64,000 nt of DNA from Lumbricus rubellus (Eukaryota > Annelida > Clitellata > Crassiclitellata > Lumbricidae). Where the stretch lies: the NCBI GenBank assembly GCA_945859605.1, contig OX243816.1:37732676-37796675 (forward strand), in the 5' to 3' direction. Under the pieces are notes generated by a model. It made no database searches and had not been told where the DNA came from. It was given only the letters and a program-made list of their open reading frames with translations. Positions within the stretch are counted from its first letter, which is position 1; every line of letters begins with the position of its first letter. Shown here in pieces: positions 36,275 to 46,900 of the stretch. Made by a program: the position numbers and the translations under genes.

Positions 36275-39200
36275 TCATGAGATCAGATCCTTCTTCATCC
36301 AGAACACTGAGATTCTCTTAATGACCTCTTCCTTTCGATCGCAATTGGCTGCACGGCTTGCCAGCGGAGTGGGTGGCGGCGGTGGGGGTGGTTGAGTCGA
36401 TCTCGGGCGGATTATCAACTCGGTGGGATCGTTTTCATCCTGGTTGATGCTTTCCGTTTCGCTCGGGGCCTCTGAAACCTCGTCGAAGTCTCTGCTGTAC
36501 TCGACGTCGAGAGAGGGTGTTTCACCAACACCTGTGGCGTCAAATGTGAGTTGAGCCTCTGCAGATTTTGGGAAGTTGTTCTTGAACGTCGGAGTCTCGC
36601 AGCGTCCAACCAGCAGTGAAAGCTGAAACAGGATTACCATGTAAAGCAGTTTAGATTTGAGATGAGCACAAACTTGTAAAATATTGGAGAAGACTAGTGT
36701 TCAAGCCGATAGTTTTGCAGTAGGCCTAGTACAGCTTAAAAGATGCACAATTTAATATGTCTATATATCTAGTTGCCTCTAAAGGGGCGCTATCTAGTGT
36801 AACACCCAGATCACATACAGTTGAAGAAAAGCAGCATACATGTATAATTATACAGCATAAATAAGACAAAATCTGTTTGAAAAAAGCACTCTAGAAAATA
36901 CCTTTTCAGTGAGAAATGCTGAAGCAGCGCCAGATGAAACCACGGGTGAACAATACTCGAAGCCCAAGTGATTGTAGAAGTCTTGCTTGTCATGAGTGCT
37001 GAGGTAGAGCGTTGTAATACCTAACCTAAAAGAAATTAGCAAGTCTCGTCTCCAGAAAATTAACCAAACAATAATGTGAAGACTATTCTTCTACATGAAA
37101 ATAAATAAAGTACTAAGCTATTCCTCAACTCATAACCTAAAGTTTCTCAAGTCATTCACAATTTGCACAAATCTCTTAACCTTGAGACAAAAACTGTTTC
37201 ACGAACAAGTTAAAATCCGCCCAGTTTTTTCAAGGATATGCTTGCCTATCTTTCATACAGCTTAGGAATTTTCTTCAGACACAGCTAAACTCTGCTACTG
37301 CTATTTTCGGGTGGTGCAAGTCTTAAGCGTGAATAAAAAAGGAGGGCAACATAAGATGGTGTAAAAAACTAGAAATTTAAAAAACATGTCTATCACATAC
37401 ATAGCTTCCCTATGAATGGTGCTATATAAGTACTACTACCACAATGCAAAGCAACAATACTATTATTAGCGTGATCAACGAACCTGCGTGCGTGCAGTTC
37501 TGTTTCATCCATCACTCTTCGCCCCAAACCTTGATTTCGTCTTCTCTTTCGAACTACAACTTTAACCATAAAACCAACAGCGTAATCAAACCATGAGAAG
37601 ACAGAAAACATTTCCAAAAACAGAAATTTCTTTAAAACAAATAAGGTATTAATGTATCATTGTTGGAAGTTGAATATCAATGCAATAATATACAGCATCA
37701 CAATTGAGGTTTCCAGTTACATTCATGGTCACCAACATCACAAAACACAACAACCAAATTTCAGTGTTTTAAACCTGCTTTGAACACTCTGATGTCAGTT
37801 GTTAACAGCAGCAGTTAGCACAGACAAAGTATTTGAAACACTAGAAACATTTCACTGTGGTCTGAATCGCTACCAACTTAATTGAACACAAAATATTGCA
37901 ATTTGGAACACATGTGACATTAATTTTGTCTGGAGGTTCAGACATCGTCTTTAGAGTTTATACGAAAGGTGCATTTGAATGCCATCAAGTTATCGCGTTG
38001 GACACAAATAGACATATGCTGGAAGACAAATGATGCTTCGCGTCTGTTGCTACCAATGGATGACAAGCGATGACCTGGTCCGCTCAGAAACTCCAGAGTC
38101 AAAGGAATGACTGGACCCAAAGTCTCGAATGCTTTTACAATTATAATTCTTATATTTCAGTCTTTGTTGCCTGCGATTCTGCTGTCTTAGCAAAATTACC
38201 AGTATATGTACATTAAGAAATGGTTGAAACAAAGTAACTAAACAATTATTCGAGTATACCTGTCACTGTCAGCAGATCTAAACTAATTGTTTGATTGAAA
38301 AGTGTTCTTAATATTCACCTGATTCAACGAAAGCCGCTTCTGGCTGGCCAAAGACTCGGCACAGGCGACTGTGTCCAATCACATTCACCTGCTTTGCATT
38401 CGAGACCAGTCTCTCCAAAAGCGCTATGTTGTATGGAAATTTCTCGTTTGACTTCTCCAACATGGCAAGTCTGTGGCAAAAACAAAAACTGGCACTTAAA
38501 AGAAAAGAATGGTTCCTGTGTGATTTTGCACATGTGTTAAAAGTGTCTGTAACAATAATACTGAGAAGCGAGATCAATTAGCAAATCACATAAATTGGAT
38601 AGGATTTCAGCGAAGGCTTGCAGCAAATTGATAGAAATAAAAATTTCAAGCAATTAGAGCCAGAACTTTTATCAAAGTTTGGTGAAGGTAAACAGAAATT
38701 GGATGTACAGTTTGCAACCAACAAAAGCGGAAAGTTGAATGAAATTAGATCTCACTAGATCTTTATCTAGAGATAATTCGGTTAAACCGTAGTTTAGGCT
38801 GTTTAATTATTTTCATTATCGATATCCCGTAGTTTAGGCTGTTTAATTAATAAACGCCTAAAATCATGAATGTAACGCGCCCTAAAACGCGCTATTCCAA
38901 TTTCTGAACATTCGCAACCGGAAGTAGCAATATAAACCGAAAACGCGAGAAGATGGAAGCTGGATTGATGAAAAACCGGTACTTTTTTATCCGACAACCA
39001 ATTTCTTACATTCGATGACAAATATTTAGTGACGAAATAGAAGCGGGATTTTACGCATGAGGGTCGGTTAGGGCTCAGGTTAGGCGTCGTGAGGGTCGGT
39101 TAGGGTTAGTTTTAGGGTTAGTGTAGTCATTCTGCTGAAAATGAAGCTGGATTGATGAAAAACGCTTGAGAAGTAGAACCTGGATAAAGGCATTTTATAC

Positions 39201-39874
39201 CTGAAATGGAAGCTGGATAAAGGCATATTTATAGTTGAAATGGAAGCTGGATTGAACCTGGCGATCTAGAAATTACTTGTATATCATTTATACACATGCA
39301 AATAATTTAACAGCCTCACTTTTTGGCCAAATAATTAAACAGCCTAAACTACGGTTTAACCGATAATTCTCTAATATCATTAAACAACACTGAAACACAA
39401 TGACAGTCCTATCACCCGTATCTTAATTCAAGTATAAATTAAAACACTAAAAATGAATACAACTAAATCTCCTACAGAAATCCGACCGCATAATGCATTC
39501 CCGTTTCTGCTCCTTCATTATTCATAGGCTATATATTGTAAACAGTTCTACGCATACGATAATCAAACTACACATCATACATTGATCAAATTGAGAAGTT
39601 TCTAAAGGTGCTATACAACTAAAGGTGCTATACAAACAGCAGGCAGGTCAGAAGACTAAGCTAGTGTGGTTTTGCGTGGCGTTGAGAACTTTCGGAGATT
39701 TACATTACGTTACAGGTCACAAAAACTATGTGCCCTACCCTATAATTGACTGACTTCATAGACATACCGAGCCGATTTGCTCCGACCCCATTCTTCGCAC
39801 AGCACTTCAACACATCCGTCTCGATATTCGGGATGATCATGCAGCGCAACGCTTTCTATGACTGTTTCGGACAT
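36275..39874 (-). CDS. NAA80: N-alpha-acetyltransferase 80 (actin N-terminal acetyltransferase)
   Basis: NAA80 acetylates the processed N terminus of actin in the cytosol using acetyl-CoA. Five exons join in phase: 39768-39874, 38319-38470, 37484-37559, 36902-37025 and 36275-36622, giving 268 residues. The GNAT fold is clear: VNVIGHSRLCRVFGQPEAAF (beta strands), then the acetyl-CoA loop RRRNQGLGRR (R-x-x-G-x-G), then LYLSTHDKQDFYNHLGFEYC. The C-terminal part carries a seven-Pro run and ends VFWMKKDL, closely matching the poly-Pro and PIFWMEKDI ending of human NAA80. In mammals that proline region binds profilin. The second intron acceptor was chosen so that HARRLGITTLYL reads through. It is convergent with the RhoGAP gene. 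The assignment is strong because both the fold and the unusual tail match. Confidence 0.9.
38780..39361. mobile_element. 582-bp inverted-repeat element in NAA80 intron 1
   Basis: Terminal inverted repeats of 33 bp start GGTTAAACCGTAGTTTAGGC and are perfect. GATAATTC flanks both sides (38772-38779 and 39362-39369), an 8-bp target duplication. Part of the left end is duplicated about 39 bp inward. The interior holds degenerate TTAGGG-like words (39060-39125) and a minisatellite with GGAAGCTGGATTGATGAAAA. It has no coding capacity; the superfamily is unassigned (8-bp duplication fits hAT, P or Merlin). Confidence 0.85.
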
Positions 39875-40440
39875 CAGTTCACAATCACATTTACATTGGT
39901 CTAATCGTTAATTACGCAGAACTACGGAGCAGAGCAAAATTTAATAATAATTATTTGTCTAGTAGCCTGCCAATTGCTTCTTGGTACAAAACATTGCATT
40001 ATCGCTCAATTATTAGTCACGTGATAGTCTCGACACCCTAGATAAAATCTTGATAACCATCGAGATAATATATATATATATAATTATATATATTTATATA
40101 TATATAATATTCGAATCGAGTGTGTTGGTGTATTTGTTTGTGTGTGTGTGCGCGTGTGTGTGTATGTCTGTTTATATACATGGATTTCTCACTCTCTGCC
40201 GAGCGATTTCTGACTGCAAAACCACCTAATGCTACCCATATCTTGATCAAAACGCACTGCGTATGTCATATTCAGTGTAGCCTACGTTATCGTGTATAGT
40301 GTATACACTACTACACTAATCTTTTTCATAAAAGTACATACACGTCACTGTCCGTCTTCCTCTGTTTGTGTCTGGAATTGGACTCAGCTAAGAGCAGCTG
40401 TGTTGATGCTGTCACTTACTTCTATGACATCACTAGGCCT

Positions 40441-42118
40441 TAGGGTTGCCAGGCGTCCGGTAATGAACCGGACAGTCCGGTATTTGCACAATCTGTCCGG
40501 TTAGAAATTTCAGGCATTACCGGACATGGCGGTGTCCGGTAAATTATTATTGCTAGCAACAAGTGTTGAAGTGTAGTTTCTTGTGTCCATAAATTATAGA
40601 CATCTGTTTGCGATTTTCCAAATATATTGCCGTTTTTCTACCTCTTCAAATGCAGTCAGCTTGAGATACGTGGTAATACGGTGGTATATACATGTAGGTA
40701 GGCCAATACACAGACAGATAAATGAATATGCCATTGCTTAATGTGGCTGGATACACAAGTAGGCTATATATATCTGGAGACAGGCCAGGCTAAACCAACC
40801 GTTCAACCGTACACTTAATTATAAGTTATCCGATATAGGTCTACCAGTATGATTCATCATCACTGCTCCAGATGTCTTCAATTAGTCGTACCCTGCATAT
40901 TATGATCCCTCCCAACATATTACATAGTATGTTACTGGTACTTAGTCCTCCCCGAGCAGATCTGCATATCCAATCCCCTTATCTCTTCCCATCGCCAACT
41001 GCTCCGCCTCCTGTCACCTTCCCAAGACTTATCCAAACATCATAAGCCTCAGAATTAGGGTGGCATCTCTCATCAGGCAATTAATCTCCCACGCACAATC
41101 AGCTTTTCGTGCATGACGAGTTGACGACAGGGTTGCAGCATATCAAATTTTTAGCCGTTGCATTCTAGATAGGTCAACGGACCTCCCATAAGCGAAATCA
41201 CGGACAACACTTTTTATCTAACCTGTTCGTTGCCAAATTAACCCTTATAGGGTAACCCCTTTTCGGTTATAGTTGTTGGTAACCGGGGGGGGGGGGGTAA
41301 AAAATTACCCCCATTTTATTTTCGTCAAATCTATGGAAATGTTTAACCAATTTCGGTCCTGTTAATTTTATCTGATAGACAAGGACATTGTTGAACGTAA
41401 TGAGCAAAAAATCTTGAATTAAAATGATAACTCGTGATTATAAGCGGTCTGATTAGCTCATGACCAAATCTAGCAGGAACACACGTGTACGGCGCTTGTC
41501 CAAAAGTAGGCCTACTGAATGTGCGTGATCTCGCCATGTTGGATTCTGCAACTTCTATAATTATGATATATGCGTTGAGCGCTGATGCATCAACCAAGAA
41601 ATAGAAGCTCTAGGCCATCTTCTGGTCCTGTAACTTCAAGTATATCCCCTTGTTTCCTGGTCGAATGAGTCCACGGCGCCTTTTGTGTCGTTGTAATCAC
41701 CTATTTCTTTCGATAGCTTTATGCAAAAGTAAGTAAACTACACTAATATAATGCAACCTGAAATAGAAATCATACAGCAGAGAATGGCTAATTCATATGC
41801 AAGAATACAAGAACCACATATCTCCAACAATTCAGTTCTATCAACTACTATGCTTACGTTTACATAGTGCAGAACTGATTTATCCAGTACTGGAATATGA
41901 AACCTTACTTTTCACACTAGTCTGCCGCTAGGTGGCAGCGCAATATGGCACAGCTGAAAACGACATTATGAAGAAAAAACATATTTAGGAAAAGTCACAA
42001 AAGCAAAAGTCTATTTTCTTTTATTCAAAAAAATTATACGTAAAAAAGTAGACTGGGGGGTTATTTTTTACCCCCCGGTTACCCTATAAGGGTTAAGCTG
42101 CATCCGCGGCATACAGTG

Positions 42119-42149
<31 letters not shown>

Positions 42150-42217
42150 ATGGTATATATATATATATATACACACACATAGTCCGGTAATTTACTCAAG
42201 GCTGCCTGGCAACCCTA
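40441..42217. mobile_element. hAT-type non-autonomous element, 1777 bp with insert
   Basis: Ends TAGGGTTGCCAGGC (left) and the reverse complement (right) are bounded by CTAGGCCT (40433-40440 and 42218-42225), an 8-bp target duplication. Near both ends are repeated TCCGGTAAT words, typical of subterminal hAT sequence. The interior contains the TTAA element at 41242-42092 and TA microsatellites; no transposase is seen. Without the insert it would be about 0.92 kb. Confidence 0.82.
41242..42092. mobile_element. piggyBac-type non-autonomous element nested in the hAT element
   Basis: TTAA plus CCCTTATAGGGTAACC at the left is mirrored by GGTTACCCTATAAGGG plus TTAA at the right. TTAA sites are at 41238-41241 and 42093-42096. 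A G run (13 G at about 41285-41297) and a C run lie just inside the ends and extend the inverted similarity. No credible open frame exists in its 851 bp. Confidence 0.82.
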
Positions 42218-43911
42218 CTAGGCCTATCCTAAAACCTTGTTCTATGCTCTATGAAGGCTGATTTCATCTCTGCAAGTTTCTTCTCCGTGCCTTTAGACCT
42301 AGTAGTCCTAGATTGAATTTCTGGGGAAGTATTTATAACCTCACAATTTAAGGGTGCCCCCAAAAATATGCAGAATTCTAGTGATGGGTTAAACTGTAGA
42401 ATTATAATGTTTGACAATGAAACTCTTGGCCACATGTTCATTCACTAATTCATTTAGATAATATGCATAGCGCATCTTGAAGGGGACTAATCAGAGGTGC
42501 TCCCAACCCCAGTACGGCCAAATATGATTGTCTTAAGAAGAGAGATATGCCCGAGTTATAGAAAGGGAACAGAGCGTCAAAGGAAGACCATTCCAGGTCG
42601 GTGGCCTCCCACTGAGAAGGCACGGTTCAACCTAGTGGAAGCGCGAGCAAAAAGACAGAAAGCAGAACAACTGGGAGAGTGCAAGTGAGAAGCACTAAGA
42701 ATATGGCTACACAGCTCACTAAGGTAGACCGGAGCCAGACATGATACACGGTACCCTTATAAGGAACAAGCATGGTATAATGTCTTGAAATCGTTTATGT
42801 ACAGAGAATACAAAACATGGTAACAGTTTTCAGGACATCTGCTACAACTTGAACTTCGATAGTCTGAATCGACAAGTTTTCACTAATACAGCAACTTCAA
42901 ATGCACAATTTGTTTAAAAAAATAGCCCCCGATTTGAGAGTAGATGCCCTAGCATCAACTAGATTGCCCCACATACTTTGTGAGTTGCGACAAGGTAATT
43001 TAACCTTCTGTATTTAATTTCATACAATAATTAATAGTGCAAAATAATAAGCGCAATCATTCAGAAAGTAAATTTAGCTGTACAAGTAAAATCACTAGCT
43101 AGCGATCATATTCTGACAATGTCTGTTTAGCACTTTGCTACTACAACAACAGATATTAAATCTATGAGATGCGCAGCCAAATATAAGATGCTGCTCTCTA
43201 CTTCAGTCAAATCAGTTTTGTTAGTAAACATTTGTATCTGCAACACACAAGATGCTTCGAAGGTTTTTCAAGCAACCCTGTAGTTCGTTTTTCACGAATG
43301 TCAAAGAGTACTTTGTCTATGTGCAACATTTAACAATTCTGACAGTTTCACAAGTTAGTAACAAACCGCATACACAATTCGATGTAAACCGTCACTTTTG
43401 GAACGGCTCAAAAATCGCGAACGATGCAAGGTAGTCAAAATAATCGTAGATTTTATAGCACTAGTTTAACTAGAGTTTCATAATTCCAAACCACTCAACA
43501 CAAAGCAGTCTTCGAAGGCTGTTGATGGAAACAGAGGATTCCTCACGATCCAGACCGCTGCGTCAACCGAAGTAAAGCTGTGACATTGCAACGTGAGTCA
43601 CACATCAAAGATATTTACAATTCGTGATCGTCATATTACGAGACTGCTCATGCAGAAAGTATTGATTAGCCAACCGTAAAAATCGACCGTGACTTAAGCC
43701 AGCATCGGTGGATCCTGCATCAGTTAGCATAGGAGTACCTCTTCATCCTTCATCATTGGCTTTCCGCCCAAACTGTACTCTGAACGGTCATTTATAAAGA
43801 ACTGATCAGCATAATCTACCGATCTGTCTCGGCTCAAGTACACGTCAATCGAGTAACAGTCATTTGCTGCCGTACTATCAAATAAATCGCGCCTACTCAA
43901 GCGTAACGCCG

Positions 43912-46900
43912 TTATTTCATTTCCGCATCCGGTTTGCTGTCCACGACGCACTCCTCCGCTCCGACCGTTCCATCTCCCGCGACCACCTCCACGTCGTTCC
44001 TCATTCCTCCGTCCATTTCCGGGATGCTCGAAATGACGAACGAGTCCGTCGAAAGGTGCGTCTGATTGTCCCCCATCGCCGTCGCGTACTGCACGTACTC
44101 GGTGAAATTCCCGTCGAGCACCTGCCCGGTCGACGCGTTTATGGGGGTGATGGTGAGCTGCTGCCCATTTTCGCTCATGCCGAGCATGCTGAGGAAGGAC
44201 ATGACATTCTCGTTGGAGATGACCGTGCCGGTGCCGCCTCCCATGTCGTACACCATCGTGCCACCGCCAGCCGACGTCGGATTCGCTGCGAAACTGATGG
44301 GACCACCGGTCGTCGGGTAGATTCCACCGGTGTTGACGAACGAATACTCGGGAAGGTTCGTCTCAGTTTTTGTCACGGTCGCCGATGGTGTATTTTCTGT
44401 TTTAAAAGAAAAAAAGGAATTGAAATCCATGCTTAAGTGATTTTCTCAAATAAAAGACTGTTGGATTCAAGTTGCGAAAATTGACATCGAAAATACATGC
44501 AGAGGTTGTCTCAGTTTAATGATACTGTGATGGCAAATATCATTGGGGTTGCCCTCCTTCTTTATCCAGTCTTGGGACTTGCATGTGCTGAAGCCTTTGT
44601 ATTAATAGTAACTTTTAATGCTTTCAACAATGAAAAAGGAGATCCTCTTCAACAAGACTGATGATGACTTTGATGGCATTGATGATGATAACAATGACAA
44701 TGATGATGACAATGATGCATGCAGTTAATGAAAGTGATTATGAAGAACATGCTGCTGCAGATGATAAAGATAGAGATAAATTTAACTGTATGGCAGCCTG
44801 CAAGGTTCCCATCTGTCCTACTGCTCATTTAGCAGTCATCACTAGGGGAGTGTAAAGGCCAAGTTAACCAACTGGGGGATAGCAGGTATCGAATCTGCAT
44901 CTTTATGATTTTTGGCCATCGTGCAACCATCTCCCAAATATTATTAAATACGATAGATCACACGAGCAATTAATCTAACTTACTCTCTTTCTTCAGGAGG
45001 CCACGTTCAGCTTTCCTCTTCAATTTCATTTTCACGCTTTGTGAAAACACTGGATCTTGCGACATATTGGTATCCGAATCGCCTGTAAAAGCAAAACAAT
45101 TTTAAGCAGTTCAGATATTGGACAAGATGCAAGCTATAGATAGAGCAGTCAAGATGGTCTGGTGAGCACTGAGGAGCGCAATAGAATTTCCAAATTACCT
45201 TACATTACAGCCAAACGACAAGTACGTCTGCTAGTATGTTCCAAGACACCTAGAATATAAGCTTCTAAGTGCCTTACAAAAGATTTTCATGCATGGCTTA
45301 ATGCTATCCGTACGATCTAAACATTTTTAGTATGTAATGCTGCAAAGACCCAAACGCAAACTGGACAAATCGGTTCATCCACTAGAATGGATGATCGGAT
45401 ACATGAGAAAGCATGATGGGATTAAATTATTATGAGTCTGTAAATCCATAATCTAAGCTGGCTGCTATGGCTACGCTAGTGCCAATTGCCAAAAGATCAT
45501 TCAAACCCAGGAACATATTTCCAAACACATTCAACTCCAACACAGGCAGGTTAATGATTGCCGACGCTTAATATGGTTTGTTGTCTCTATGTGTCTCAGA
45601 TAAAAAAAACGAACCTTTGATGTCCGCTAGAACTGACGTCGGAATGTGACTGGGACTGGAGGCAGAGAAGCGCTTTCGCTTGCTGGCAATGCCATAAGGA
45701 TCTACAACACAATAATTCCAACATCAAACTCATCGTACAGACTTTCTTCCCTAGTATCTCCCATTTTTCGATTCTTCACCAGCGCTTAAAGTGTAAAAAA
45801 GTTCTAAGTGCCTGGATGGCAGTGGACGCTCCTTAACTTTCCAGCATATGCTGGCAAAATAAGTGGCAGGATGGCATACAGTTTTAAAAATAAGTGCATG
45901 GACGCCATTAATGACCGTCCAGCCACACTTTAAGCCCTGTTCTAAACTAACAAGAGAATTTCGCCAAATTGACTATCTTTTGAACACTAAACTACCAAAT
46001 AAAAAGATATAAAGCACGAAGGGGAGTAAGTCGTATCTTATCATATCTAAAAGTTATAAAGCATATCTCACAATATAGACTATTCAGATATGTTCTAAGC
46101 ACAGAAGCCCTGGGGGCTTGAAAAGAATTTAAATAGCAAATTTAAATTGGAAAGTTGGATTAGAACAGATATTGAATAGAAATCCTATTCTTGCCTGGAT
46201 CATTTGGGATGTACTGGAATGGTTTCGGATCACCGACCTCATCATCCGACGGACGTCGCAGTTGAATGAACACTGGAACCGTCGTCTGGATGTCCGTGTC
46301 TCTATACGGAGGAGTCCGGAACACGATGGCAAACTACGAACAAAATCACTAAAGCTTGAAACAACCATTCATGCATGACTGATTAGCATTACAGTCCACT
46401 TGTTTAAAGTAGCGACCAGTAATCAATGGGAGTGCCACTGAGTAGGTACCTTGAAGGGGCGCTATATAAATTTTGATTGATTGATTGGCTGATATAGAAC
46501 TCCTTCAAGAAATCAACTCAGGAGCGCTACCCGACCAGGCACAGCTAAAGAAATAGACTACAGTGATTTATAAAACACAGTTTGATTGGTCAGAAATAGT
46601 GTATGCAACTCCTATGGGAGGTCATCTTAGCTGGTGGACCTGTAATCGAGAAAACTCAAAGTCGTCAGGAACCTTAAGAATAATACAGAGCTCTGTCTTG
46701 CCCACTTGCCTATTATTGTTTTGCCCACCTGTCTATTATTGTCCTGCCCACCTGTCTATTATTGTTTTGCCCACCTGTCTATTATTGTCCTGCCCACCTG
46801 TCTATTATTGTTTTGCCCACCTGTCTATTATTGTTTTGCCCACCTGTCTATTATTGTTTTGCCCACCTGTCTATTATTGTTTTGCCCACCTGTCTATTAT

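Larger units (their letters stand above)
39875..43911. other. Region between NAA80 start and Rel 3' end
   Basis: No gene is recognised. TA and GT runs occupy about 40066-40165, and a nested transposon pair occupies 40441-42217. The remainder to 43911 is unique-looking and includes the 3' flank of the Rel gene. Confidence 0.5.

Noticed and set aside
39060..39125. Telomere
   Set aside because: The TTAGGG-like words are few, degenerate and enclosed in an 8-bp-duplicated element inside an intron.
34556..42764. Two CArG boxes CCTTATAAGG (34556-34565 and 42755-42764), the latter upstream of the actin-modifying NAA80 gene
   Set aside because: CC(A/T)6GG is expected about four times by chance in 64 kb, and the second site is nearly 3 kb from the gene start.
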